The notes below the pieces were generated by a model, which was not told where the DNA came from, ran no database searches, and was given only the letters and a program-made list of their open reading frames with translations. Source: Mantamonas sphyraenae (lineage: Eukaryota > CRuMs > Mantamonadidae). Taken from it: a DNA stretch of 64,000 nt. The stretch is from the NCBI GenBank assembly GCA_026936335.1, contig JAPMXV010000056.1, forward strand, positions 62,001-126,000. Direction: 5' to 3'. Position numbers and translations under genes: made by a program. Positions 23,693-35,000 of the stretch are shown here, in pieces. How positions within the stretch are numbered: position 1 is the stretch's first letter; each line of letters opens with the position of its first letter.

Positions 23693-24250
23693 ATGTTTGT
23701 TCGTAACGCCAGCAGCAAAGCAAGTGGAATTGTCACACGCAGCAGCGTGTCCATGGCCAGTCGCCCGTTTTCTGTGACCTGCCGTACGGAGAGCAGCACA
23801 GACGTCGCGAGTGCAACGTCGGAGCTTATCGGCGTTGGCCGGCTGAACCACGTGGCGATTGCCGTTCCGGACCTCCAGGCCAGCATGTCCCTGTACCGCG
23901 ACGTGCTTGGCGCCACCGTGAGCGAGCCTGAGGAGCAGCCCGAGCATGGCGTCTACACTGTGTTTGTGGATCTGAACGAGGGAGGCACGCGTTTGGAGCT
24001 GATTCATCCTCTGGGCGAAAAGTCTCCCATTGCCAACTTTTTGGAACGCAACCCGGCAGGAGGAATCCACCACATCTGCCTGGAGGTCGAAGACGTCACC
24101 AAGGCCATTGGCCAGCTCACAGACCGTGGCATGCGTGTCCTGATGACCGAGCCCAAGATTGGCGCACACGGAAACCCTGTGACGTTTATCCACCCCAAGG
24201 AAGTCAACGGCGTCCTGCTGGAACTGGAAGAGACGGGTCCGTGGAACTAG
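23693..24250 (+). CDS. MCEE: Methylmalonyl-CoA epimerase, mitochondrial
   Basis: This is an intronless gene of 185 residues. The first 45 residues are Ser/Arg-rich with few acids (MFVRNASSKASGIVTRSSVS), a likely mitochondrial targeting peptide. The rest is a vicinal-oxygen-chelate fold that interconverts (R)- and (S)-methylmalonyl-CoA in propionate breakdown. Metal ligands are visible: His in GRLNHVAIAVPDL, His in GGIHHICLEVEDV and Glu near the end in VLLELEE. The family signature NPAGGIHHICLEV is intact. It lies 44 bases after the WDR5 stop, on the same strand. A partner methylmalonyl-CoA mutase is not in the window. Confidence 0.93.
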   Translation: MFVRNASSKASGIVTRSSVSMASRPFSVTCRTESSTDVASATSELIGVGRLNHVAIAVPDLQASMSLYRDVLGATVSEPEEQPEHGVYTVFVDLNEGGTRLELIHPLGEKSPIANFLERNPAGGIHHICLEVEDVTKAIGQLTDRGMRVLMTEPKIGAHGNPVTFIHPKEVNGVLLELEETGPWN

Positions 24251-24319
24251 ATCCACGTGGAACAAAGGTGCACGGAAGCCCAAGGGAGAACAAAATGAAA
24301 CGCTGTTTACTATGCCAGA

Positions 24320-24803
24320 TCAATGGTGCCCTGCCTGAGCAGCCATCTTTTCCGGGTTGGTCTTCCACTGGTAGTAGGCTGCATTTGACGGGGGGGGTGT
24401 TAGTATGTCCAGTATGTTGTGTTGGGTCACGGGCCTGCGCTGGCGTGTCAAGCAAGCACGCTGACGCCTTGCACGCAACGGGGAAAACGCAAGGAGGGCG
24501 CGGAAACGGACTTGAGTTGGCCTTGGCGGTCTCTGCGGGACGCACACGGACACACCAACGCCACGAAACGGACCATATGTGCAGCATAGCGGAAGTGTGA
24601 GTAAACATGACGTGGCCGGGCACATACGACGTCGCTGTCTGCGTCGAGGCGCAAACGGACACCCAGAGGGAAATTGCGTTTGCGCCTCGACGCCCTCTAT
24701 GCAACCTACCAGACGCATCCATGCTGCCGACGGCTGCCTCAACGGTGCCGAGGCCGACGAGCACAGGCCAGATTGCAACAAAGTACTTTGCGGTGTTGGG
24801 CAT
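24320..24803 (-). CDS. 50-residue single-span membrane protein, unrecognised
   Basis: Two small exons (24803-24710 and 24378-24320) join in phase across a 331-base intron (GTAGGT...TGCAG). They give a 50-residue protein that starts MPNTAKYFVAIWPVLVGLG and ends AYYQWKTNPEKMAAQAGHH. It has one hydrophobic segment, no acidic targeting signal and a polar, His-ending tail. This resembles the accessory subunits of mitochondrial respiratory complexes, but I cannot assign one. Its coding span is too small to stand out without the splice. The intron is larger than the gene and holds a 17-bp perfect hairpin. A run of eight G (plus strand, 24390-24397) lies just upstream of the acceptor. Confidence 0.6.
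24641..24693. repeat. Perfect 17-bp inverted repeat with a 19-base loop, intronic
   Basis: The left arm GCGTCGAGGCGCAAACG (24641-24657) is exactly complementary to CGTTTGCGCCTCGACGC (24677-24693). It lies in the intron of the 50-residue membrane-protein gene, 17 bases from the donor, and would form a very stable stem-loop in the pre-mRNA. Confidence 0.9.
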
Positions 24804-24871
24804 TGTGTGTGTTTTCTTGAGTTTATGATGCGTGGGCGGCCGCAAACAGCTCGCCGCCATGTCCCGGTCCC

Positions 24872-26955
24872 TCACCTTCGTGCCCGCCGCTCTTCCTCGG
24901 CCTCCTTGTCCATCGCAATGTCCTTGATGGCCTGCTGCTTCTCCTCTGCACTCAAGCAGCGGTAATCCTTGTTGTGCGCGCGAGCCCACCTGCGCAGATC
25001 CCGATAGCTGTATGGAAAGGGCTCGTAGCTGCTGCTGCCTCCACCGTTGCTGCTGCTGCTGCTGCTGCTGGATGTGGACGGCGTTGCTGTCAACGAGGAT
25101 GTCAACGTGGTCGCGCTGTTGTCGTGCTTTGTACAGGTGGTCGATGTCGGCGCCGGAGCAGACGGGCGACGTCGCGGTGTCACAAATTCGCTCTTGCTGT
25201 TGCGTGTGGCACTGCCACGGATGTTCAAGGACGACAGCGAACCGCACCGGCTGGATCGTCCCCGCCCACGCGATTCGTCTGTCGAACGCGTGCGTCGCAT
25301 CATCTGTTGCACAGAGCTCGCTGATCCCGTGCGCGTTGATCGCTGTCGACGTCGGCCACTCGTCTGCTTGCCCTGTTTGCCTTCCCTGCTTTGTTTCTCG
25401 TTCTTCTTCACCTCGTGTAGCGCGTTGTTGTCGCTCACCACTCGCTGCACCCTGTCCCGTGTATCAACCACGTGCCCCGACGACACACGTCCACTGTTCC
25501 TCTTTTTTGACAATCCCCTGGTTTCCGTGACAGGCTGTGCTGCTTCTCCCTCGTCCTCCTCACCTTCCTCGTCCTCGTCTTCCTCGTCGTCCTCCATCAG
25601 CTCGTCGTCCTCGTCCTCGTCCTCGTCTTCCTCGTCACTCACAGGAACCGTACTGGACGTGCTGTATCCGTCGTCTTCCATGTCCTCTTCGTCGTCTGTC
25701 GACACGCTGCAGGCCAGCGACACAAAGCCCCTGCTCTGCGGCGACTGACGCGTCTTCGTACGCGGCGTCGTTTTGTGCTGCACACGAGTGTTTGTCGTCC
25801 CTGCCTGTGCCACAAGCGAGAACGATGTCACTCCAGCCTGTTTGCTGCGTCGAGACGTGTTGCGCACCCTCACCGGCGGCGAACGCAAAAACGAACTGCC
25901 ACTCGTCCTCAACATGGGCGAGCGTCGCGGCGGCGACCCATCGGGCGAGTTGCGACGCACGCCCCCCTGTGTCTGAGCCCCATGATGACTGTGCGAGACT
26001 CCGTGGCTGCTCGATGGCCGAGTGCGCCCATCAAGCGCAAATCGAGGCGGCGAATCACGCACCGAATCCATCGACATGTCAACGCTGTGCGCACTCTGTT
26101 CCACCTCCACCGGCGACTCGGTGTCCTCTCGCAGCCTGAACGCTGCGCTGTATGCGGACGAAGATGCCGTTCCCGGTGTGCTGATGTTGGTGTTGGTCGA
26201 CATGGGCGAAAACAGGTCCGCCGCCGTGTGTTGTGTCTGCGCCACTTTCACTTTGAGCGCGTTCACCGCTCTGCTCGCCTGCTTCTGTTCGTACTCCTTC
26301 TCCACCTCATCCAGAGCCACAGCCTGGCAATCTTTGTTCCACCATCCACTGTGCAAGTACTTCTGCATGATCTCTGCTGCCCCCTGGGCCACCTTGTCCA
26401 ATTCACCTTCCTCCTCTTCTGCCTCTTCCTCCTCCTTCTGTGGGTACTCCAACGTCGTCTGTTCCTCTCCGTGCGGCCCCTTGACATTCTTTTGCGGGAA
26501 ATGGTTCCTGTGTGCCCCGCATGTATGTGTGTGCGTGTGTACGTTCCATCCCGCGCGTGAGCTCCGAGCCCGTTCCGTTTAAATTTCCCGCCGAGGTGGC
26601 CGTTTGTCCGCCATTGGCGCGCGCGCTCAAATATTTTCGTCCGCCTCCGCGTGTCCGCCCTCCCCACGTCCGCAACCTACCAGTGTACATCCTCAAACCA
26701 GCTACATACATGTGCCCAACGTGTGCGCAGCCCGTACTGCAGTGTCAGCTCCATTCCGCCACTCTGTGGCCGACACGCTGCCGAAAGAGCTTACCTTTCT
26801 TCGCGGCAAAAGAACAATTCCTCGCCCCTCTGCTCCTCCTGCTCTTCTTCGAAATCAAAGTACTGCGGCGCATCAAACTCAAACTGTTCGTCCAAGTAGC
26901 TGGCCTTGGACGAGCTTGACGAGCATGAACTTGTCGATTGGCCAAGTTCTGCCAT
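24872..26955 (-). CDS. TPX2-like protein with an Aurora-kinase-binding-type N-terminus
   Basis: Exon 1 (26955-26795) and exon 2 (26507-24872) join in phase 2 (donor GTAAGC, acceptor ACACAG) to give 598 residues. Exon 1 contains FEFDAPQYFDF. This lines up with the human TPX2 motif that activates Aurora A, keeping the aromatic-x-aromatic-Asp-Ala-Pro core and the later Phe. A second segment, GEELFFCREERNHFPQKN, could match the downstream WF helix. The remainder is Ser/Arg-rich and disordered with a long acidic block (SDEEDEDEDEDDELMEDD). It ends in a helix-rich region (YRDLRRWARAHNKDYRCLS). No classic TPX2 microtubule repeats are recognisable. I infer a spindle-assembly or Aurora-related role from the N-terminal motif alone. 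Confidence 0.5.
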
Positions 26956-27117
26956 AGGTCAGCTTTCCAAAACAAGAGTTGCCTCCACACGCGCGTTGCC
27001 AACCTGACCACACTGCATGGTCTCTCCCGCTACCCCCAGTGCAAATATGACCATTGCACAGCACAAAATGTGTGCAAAGACACCGGACGCAATGGCGCAA
27101 TGGTGCAGCCCCAGGGT

Positions 27118-27993
27118 TCATTCTGCTGAATCTCCTTCCAGCAAACCCTTCAGGCCTGCATGCACAGGCACTTGCACAATCTCACCTGGACGCAGCACAC
27201 GTGCCATGGTCGTGCTGTGTTGCTTCTGCTTCCCTTCCAGGATCCTGTACGGGCCGTACGCCGTGCGGATGAGCCGTGTCACCTGCAGTCCAATCTCCGA
27301 CAGCGCACGCCTCACCTCCCTGTTCTTGCCCTCCCGCAGCACCATTGTCAGCCACGCCTGTTTCCCTCGCGCCTGGTCCACCTCCACGTCCATCGGCCGA
27401 CATCGAATCCCGTCTGCGAGACGCACCCCCTTGCGCAACGCTTGCAGGCCCCTTCGCTCCAGTACTCCGTACACACGCGCACGGTACTCCCGCTCCAGGC
27501 CGTTTTCAGGCAGTTCCATCGCACGAGCCAACCCTCCGTGGTTTGTCAGCAGCAGCAGGCCCTCCGTCGTGTAGTCCAGACGCCCGACACTCATCGTCGC
27601 ACCGACTCCCATCTTCTGCACATGTGGAAACAGCAACCGCCGACCCTGTGCGTCCACCATTGTATCCCTCTCGTTTTGGCTGCGCTCTGGATGGCTCACA
27701 AGCACGTCCCGCCGCTTGTAGTGCATCCAAAGCTTCGGTTCCGGATCTTCCAGTGCAATCGGCCGCCCGTCAACACGCACCTCGTCCCCCGGCTGTACAA
27801 ACGTCACTGGAGTAGCCACACGCATTCCGTTAAGCTGAACTCGCCCAGACTCGATCAGCTGCTCAGCCCGTCGCCGCGAACATACCCCTGCACGCGCAAT
27901 CCGTTTTGCAATCCGTTCACCCTGCGCCGCGACCACTTCCGCTGCGCCTCCGGACGCCGAACCCTGACCCATAAGCACCCGTCTGCAAAACAT
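27118..27993 (-). CDS. RsuA/RluB-family pseudouridine synthase, probably organellar
   Basis: This is a 291-residue enzyme that isomerises uridine to pseudouridine in RNA. An S4 RNA-binding domain (ERIAKRIARAGVCSRRRAEQ, then QLNGMRV) is followed by the catalytic domain. The family motif GRLDYTTEGLLLLTNHG contains the catalytic aspartate, and REGKNREVRRALSEIGLQV is the usual C-terminal signature. The architecture is bacterial (RluB/RsuA), as in mitochondrial or plastid rRNA modification. The ATG at 27993 gives MFCRRVLMGQGSASGG, a plausible short targeting peptide. The in-frame sequence further upstream lacks an ATG. It is intronless. Confidence 0.88.
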   Translation of the reverse strand: MFCRRVLMGQGSASGGAAEVVAAQGERIAKRIARAGVCSRRRAEQLIESGRVQLNGMRVATPVTFVQPGDEVRVDGRPIALEDPEPKLWMHYKRRDVLVSHPERSQNERDTMVDAQGRRLLFPHVQKMGVGATMSVGRLDYTTEGLLLLTNHGGLARAMELPENGLEREYRARVYGVLERRGLQALRKGVRLADGIRCRPMDVEVDQARGKQAWLTMVLREGKNREVRRALSEIGLQVTRLIRTAYGPYRILEGKQKQHSTTMARVLRPGEIVQVPVHAGLKGLLEGDSAE

Positions 27994-28107
27994 CAGGATC
28001 CTGCTTACACGCACACACGCTTGAGCAAGCAAAAACGGGAGAACGGAGAAACCGAGTCTTTTGTTGTGTCCGAGGTCGCTCTGCGACAAATCACTTGAAT
28101 TTGCAAA

Positions 28108-29001
28108 TCACTTGTAGTTGTCCGTGATTTGGCGACGCTGTCCAAACTTGATGCCAGACGAGGTGTTGTTGGACGAGCCGCTGGTGCTGCTGATTGTAGA
28201 TCCCGAGTCGCCCGTGTCCGACGTCTTGATGATCTGGTTGGCCAGCGAGCGTGTGCCAGCCTGGCTTGCACCCTTGGTCATGCCTGCCTCCAGCAGCGGC
28301 ACCGTGTTGCGCCCCTCTGCCAGCTGCTCCTCCGAAAAGTTGCGCTCGTTCTTCTCGCTCAACTTGCTGCCCAGCTTGGGGCCATCGTAGCCCAGCGACT
28401 GTGCCTGGCGACCCAAAGCGTGGATGTTCTGCACCACTTGGCCCATGTCCTTGCCCTCGTACAGGTCCACCGTCACAAACAGGTCGTGCTCGGGCATCCC
28501 AAGTTCCTTGCACGCGTCCAGGTACGAGCCTACGTTCTCCATCTGCATGAACGGTGCCTTCATCTTGTTGATCTTCTTGATTGTACCCGGTGCAATCTCA
28601 TTCACCGCCCTGTTCCGTGCCAGCACGCCATGCATGTCAGCCTCGTGTGGCCCAAACGCAAAACGCCGGGAGGGATTATTTGGCCCCTTTTCTTTCCAAC
28701 CCGGCCCTTTACCCACCTCCCCCCCCGGCCTCTCCTCTCCCCATTTTCCCGCTCACCTGCACAGAATCACGCCGTCCTTCAGCGACTCCTGAAAGTCGTC
28801 TGATGCAAACGCAATGCCCGTCACCTCCTCCAGCCACTCGCGAGCCTCCGTCTCCATTCCGTAGTCGTACTTCTCACTCTGCTTCTTCTGCAGTTCGGCG
28901 TCCAGGCCGTAGCGCGGTCCTCGTTCGGTCTGCTCCCCATGGTGTGTCAGTCTTCCTACGCTGTGATTCTTCACCCGCTATTGCGTCATTCCACCCACCA
29001 T
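28108..29001 (-). CDS. Transgelin/calponin-like actin-binding protein
   Basis: Coding exons are 28929-28757 and 28609-28108, with a probable one-codon start exon (ATG at 29001-28999 followed directly by the donor GTGGGT). Phases agree and give about 225 residues, close to transgelin. The calponin-homology domain runs from YGLDAELQKKQSEKYD through EAREWLEEVTGI, FQESLKDGVILCR, APGTIKKINKMKAPFMQMEN and LGMPEHDLFVTVDLYEGKD. One calponin-type repeat follows (EAGMTKGASQAGTRSLANQI), plus a final GIKFGQRRQITDNYK. Such proteins bundle actin filaments. Without the start exon no in-frame ATG precedes the CH domain; the nearby ATG at 28940 is out of frame. Confidence 0.85.
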
Positions 29002-29047
29002 TCTTGCTTGGAAAGTCGTGGCCGCGCCGGCGACTACGCGTCCAACC

Positions 29048-32000
29048 ATGAACCTCACCGAGCAAGAGCAGCAACAGTGCGACCAGCTGCTCGACAAGTG
29101 GATGGTCGCAGGCAGCGATCATGCCTTTGTCCAGCACTGGATCTCTCTTGGCCTGCCTCAGGAGGCCTTTGCCTTTGTGAGTTTGAGTTGTTTGCTCTTC
29201 CCTCCCCCCAACTTGTGTTTCACCCATTCCACCAAACACACACACCCTCCCAGCGAACCCGACCCCACGCCTCCAACTCACACATAAATCCCCCGTGCAC
29301 TCCCTCATGCCTTTCTCCCCTCCCATCTCCTGCCCGCAGATCTGGAATATCGCCCGCAACTTCAGCCAGGACCTCGACAAGCAACAAGCTCGCCACCTCC
29401 TCCTCCTCACCGCCCTCTACCAGGCCGGCACGCCGCTTGAGCAACTCGTTGCAGAGTCCAACGACAACGCAAACCGCTCCAAGTACGACTCTCTGGTGCC
29501 TTCCCTGCCCGAGGTGCCCATCCCCAACGTGGAGAAGTACTACGACGTCTGGGCAATCACCGACCGCTGGGCGGTAGATTTCACCACCTACAACCAGTGG
29601 TTTGACCGCATCGCAGGCAATGACGCGTCTCACATGAGCGTCGATCAGGCAAAGCCCGTCTTCCAAAAGAGTGGCCTCGACGACAACGTCCTCGGCAAGA
29701 TCTGGTGCGTTTTCCATTCCCGTTTTCCCCTCCGACCGCCCCGCTCAACCCTCCCCTCATATTTTGCCCTCTGCCCGCACACCCAGCCATGCCCGCACAC
29801 GCTCACACACTCCCCCACCTACCCACTCATGCACGCCCTCCCTTCACGCCCGTCAGGCTCTACTCGGACATCGACATGGACCAGGCGTTGGACCGATGGG
29901 AATTCGCCTTGTCCATGGAACTGATCAACCGCGAACGCAACAACGGTTTTGTCACAAACAGCTCCGCACTCCAAGGCGACCTTGTGCCACCCATCAAACG
30001 AGTCGGCAGCGTCAAGCCGCCTGTCACCAAGCAGTCTGCGCAGAGTAGCCTGTACGTCGACCAGGACGACACGCGCCCCTCCGCCAGCTCCAGCTCAGGA
30101 AGCCGCACACACATCATGCAGCAGCACACAGGCCCTTCCCTCAACCAGCGTCAGGGCTCCCGCCTCGAGGGGGAGCGCATCCAGGTCCAGTATACAGGCC
30201 CCGCTAGGCTGCCCAATCCGGGCCAAGATCCCTCTGCCTCGTCCTCCGCGTCTGCCTCGACGTCCTCAGCCACCTCCGCCATCCCACCCATGATCGTCGA
30301 CAGCGAGCTGCAGAGCCACAAACAGACCTTTGACCGCTACAAGGGTCCCAATGACATGGTCGACGGCTCCACGGCTCACGGCGTCTTCAAAATGAGCAAC
30401 CTCGACGACCAGCTCCTTTACACCATCTGGAACCTCAGCGACCGCGATGAAGACGGCAGTCTCAACCTGCGCGAGTTTGCCATTGCCATGCATCTCATCA
30501 AAAAGGCCATGGCCGGCACGCCGCCTCCAGACTCTTTGCCGCAGCGTGTGTTTGAGGACGAGCTTCCGGCGTCCACCGCCACCACTGAGCCCGTCGTGCC
30601 CGTCGTGAACAACAACAAACAGCAGACTGGCAGACTGGCCAGCAGGAAACCACAGCCCCTGCCCAAGATGCCAGTAGCGATGAGCTGGACACCACTGTGA
30701 CTCCCCTCATCAGCCAGGCAAACGTGGACAAACACACCCAAACCTTCGAGCGCATTTCCCAGGGCGCAGACAGCATCACAGGAGCAGCTGCACGCAACGT
30801 GTACGTCATGTCCCAGCTCGACGCATCTGTCCTCAACCCCATCTGGAACCTCACCCACACCGACCCGGAGGACACTGTCAACGTAGACGAATTTGTTCTC
30901 GCCATGTTCCTCATCGAACAGGCCATGGCCGGGCACGATGTCCCCTCCTCCCTGCCTGCCGTCGTGTTCCCCAAGGACGTCCAAAACGTGCAGCAGCCAA
31001 CGGCGCAAGAGACGACCAGCACAGCCAGCGCCATGGAACCTGCAGAGCAACAACAGCAACAGCAACAGCAACAGCAGCAGCAGCAGCAGCAGGATAGCAC
31101 TGCAGATGCAGACACCGACCCCTTTGGCGGTTTTGCCGACTTTGGCATCTCGAACAACCAGGAAACCAACGCAGGTGGCAAAGACAACCCCGCAGAGAGT
31201 ACCAACACAACAGACGACGCCGCCAAGGATAACGCAAATGCGTTTGATGATCTGGATGGCTTTGGCGACATGATGGGCGGCGGCTGGGGATCTTCCGGAA
31301 CACAAGGCTCCGATCTCACGGCAGGCGCCTTTGGAGGCGACATGCAGGAGCAGACAAAGGAGAACACCGTTAACACTGACGTGGCCACAGACCCGTACAG
31401 TGCATTTGGAAGTGCGTTTGGAACCGACTTTGACTCAGGGTACGCAAGCGGCAGCAGTGCACACGACTCCACCACCAACAACGCAACGCCAGCTGCCGGT
31501 GGCTTTGGTGCAAACACAGAGACAGATGCAGACTTTGCGGTCGGCATGGGAGCAGGTGCTATGGGCATGGGCATGGGCAGTTTTGCTACAGAAAAGGAGG
31601 GGGACGTGCATCACGACGCAGCCAGCACCGCGTACTCGGACTCGGGAAGCTTTGTCGGCGACGGAGCTGCATTTGCAGGTCTGGGCAGCGACAGCGAGAC
31701 CGAAACCAGCCCTAGCGACGGCTTGCTGCTGCACAGCGCCGCAGGAGCAGCCCGGCCGTGGATGATCAATGCCGCACAGCTGGAGCAATTCAACCAAACT
31801 TTTGATGAGTATGATCGCAATCAAGACGAACACATCACCGGCGACGAGGCACGCGTTCTGTTTTCTCGCTACGGGTTGGACAACGAAGTGCTTGCAGACA
31901 TCTGGAATCTGGCCGATATGGACGGAGACAATGTCCTCGACCGGGACGAGTTTGCAGTGGCCATGTACTTGTTGCGCAACGCCAAGGAGAACAATGTGCT

Positions 32001-35000
32001 GCCTCCCATCATGCTGCCCATTGCGCTCATCCCGCTCTCCAAGCGCCACCTCTTCAACGACAAGGGAGAACTTCTGCACGACGACGACGACGATGACGAC
32101 GACATCGTGCACGAGCCCGAGGCATACAGTATGCTGGGAAGCGCAATGGACGCAGGAAACAGCAGCGACACAAGTTCGGTACCAAGCACCACAGGCAGCC
32201 TGCACGGAGGCGGAATTGCGGAAGCGCAGCCTGTAGCAGCCACCATGCAGCAGCAATCAGCGGTGACGCAAGCTGCTGCGCCCGCACAGATGGAGGCCCT
32301 GTGGAATGATCACACCACGCAACAGATTGAAATGGGTGAAGACATCAAGCTGGTGGGAAGCACGGCACAGTACCTGAAGCAATCGCAGAACGAGAACAAG
32401 CTGCTGAACCTGTCCTACGCAAACCTACAGGCACAGCGCACGCAAATCAACGCCGTGCTCTCGCAACTGGACGAGCAGTGTGAACTGCTCGCGGCACAGA
32501 AGGAGCGCCTGGAGCCACTGATCGAGGAGGAAACAGGCGCGTTGACAGGAGTGCAGAAGCAAGTGGATACGCAACAGGCACTGCGCAAGCAGCTGCAGAG
32601 CGAAGTGAACCAACTGACTGTGGAGAAGATGGTCACAGCGGCGCTGACGACAAAGGCACGCGAGCAGCTCGAGTCCGTCACGAACGATTGCAAGGAGCTC
32701 AGTGACGTGGCCGACCAGCTCACCAAGGAACTGGAACAGATGAAGGAGTCGCGCTCCACAATGGAAGAGACCGTGCGCAACAACACAAAGATCATGTTGT
32801 CTCTCAAGGCGCGCATCAAGGCACGCAAGAAGGAGCTGGAGATGGAGCGTGCTGCCTTTGCGCACCAGCAAGCGGACGCCGCGCGTGTCGAGGCGCAGGT
32901 TGCAGTGTACAAGGACGAGCTGGAAACTCTGGAGAACATCGATGCATACACCGTAGCGTCCACAGGCTCCACCAGCAGCAGCGCCACAACCGCCACAAAC
33001 ACCAACGCTCACAGCGCGGCGGTGGCCCAGTCGCCCAAGCTCCAGACACAGACCCAGAGTGTGCCATCCCCGGGAACCACTAGCAGTGGCAGCAGTGTTC
33101 CATCATCACCCATGCAAACACCGGCGATTCAGGTGTTTGAAGAGATGGCGCTTGCCGAGCCCGCAGAGGCCACGCACAAGAGCGAGACTGCAAGCGTCGC
33201 CAGCACAAAGGCCTCGCCCAAGGCCACGCCTGTGGTCGCAAACACCTCTCCAGAGCCGGAGAAGCCCAAGGGCCAGCCGGCGCCTGAGGAGACACAGACG
33301 GCTGCAGCCGTCGATTTCGGCAGCGACTTTGACGCCGGATTCGGGGCTGACTTTGGAGCAGACGCATTTTCCGGGTCCCAGAGCAGCGAGAGCGACTGGG
33401 GTAAAGGTGGAGACCAAGTCGACTTTGGTGGCATGGATGCTTTTAGCGTGGATGCGGGTGCTACCTCGGACGCTTCCAGCGCTTTCCAAGGCAGCCCGTT
33501 CGAAGCAGCTGGCAGCGGTGCCGTGCAGCCATTTGGTGACGATGCATTCATGAGTGACGATGGCCGCATGGCAGACACGGAGGCTGAAGATGACGTGAAA
33601 AAGGACGCTGCGGCACCCGGGGAAGGGAGCAAGGATGACACTGCCAGCACTGGCCAAGGTAACGACGCAACCCCAGATTTCGGCGACGACGCTGGCTTTG
33701 GTGACGTCGGCTTTGGTGACGACGCTGGCTTTGGTGACGACGCTGGCTTTGGTGACGACGCTGGCTTTGGCGGCGACGCTGGCTTTGGTGACGACGCTGG
33801 CTTTGGCAGCGACGCTGGCTTTGGTGATGACGCTGGCTTTGGCGATGACGCTGGCTTTGGTGACGTCGGCTTTGGAGACGATGCTGGCTTTGGCGACGAT
33901 GCTGGCTTTGGCGACGATGCTGGCTTTGGTGAAAGCGCAGGGTTCGGTGACGACGCTGTGTTCTCCGACACCAGCACGGGAGCGGATCAGAAACAGAGTG
34001 TCGCCGAAACAGAAGACAAGGCAAGTTCAGAAAAGGAAGAGGAGAAAGCGGAAGAGGACGCTGGAGAATCGGCAGATGCGAGTGCCAAGGAAGACGCAAA
34101 AAAGGCAGAGGCCGGCGCGGTAAGCGCAGACGAGAAAGGAGACGGTGCACAAGGTTCGTTTGGAGGTGACTTTGGCGCAGATTTCGGTGCAGATTTTGGA
34201 GGAGGCTTCGACGCCTTTGGCAGCGACAGCGCAGGTGGCTTTTCCTTCGATGAGGCCAATGGTGAGACAAAGAAGAAGGGAGAAGAGAGCAACAGCAGTG
34301 GGTTTGATGCGTTTGGAGACGCATTTGGAGGCGCCGAGTCGGATACCACCCAAGGAGGCTCGTCCACGACTGCAGAGTTTGGCGGTGGTTTCGACACGGG
34401 CTTTGACGGCTTTGGCGAGGATGACAACGGAAGCAAAAAGGCAAGCGAGGAGCGAGACGGCACAGACGAAACCAAGCAGGGCGACGAGGAACAGAAGGAA
34501 GGTGAGGACGAAGAAGAGCAGGAGAAGGAACCGGAAAACCAGCCAGAATCCCAACCGGAATCCCAACCGGAGAGCAAAGGCGAGATCGGTGCGGCACAGG
34601 AAAAGGAGCCTGAGAACGCCACGACAGCCACGAGCGAAGATGCGTTTGCGGGCGGATTCGACGGTGGCTTTGATGCGTTTGGCAGTGGCACAGAAAGCGG
34701 CGCTGGCGCTGGAGGAGACACAAACGATTTTGGGGGCAGCTTTGGGGGTGCGTCGTTCGATGGTGCCGACTTTGGCGCCAGCTTCGACGCCTTTGGCAGC
34801 GGGAGTGGTGGCGACGGCGAGGCCGACTTTTCGGCGAGCTTCGACGCCTTTGGTGGAGGGTTTGGCAGCGAGGGAGACAGCAAGGCGCAGACAGACGAGG
34901 ACACAGGAGCATCCACCTCGGATGCATTTGGTGGGGCTTTTGGCTCGACGGCAGAATCGCCCAAGCCGACACGCGGGGTGTCGCGCAGGAAAAAGGGCAC

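Noticed and set aside
23693-28000. Bacterial transfer suggested by the MCEE and RluB-type enzymes
   Set aside because: Both have plausible mitochondrial targeting sequences and local base composition, and both families are common in eukaryotes through the mitochondrion. No evidence of recent transfer.
30605-30655. 41-base intron in the EH-domain gene (GTCGTG...GGCCAG)
   Set aside because: Phases would fit, but the donor is non-consensus and the length is well below every other intron here. I kept it only as an alternative to a one-base indel.
33680-33960. CRISPR-like regular repeat
   Set aside because: The 18-base period is in frame, has no spacers and codes hexapeptides within a large gene.
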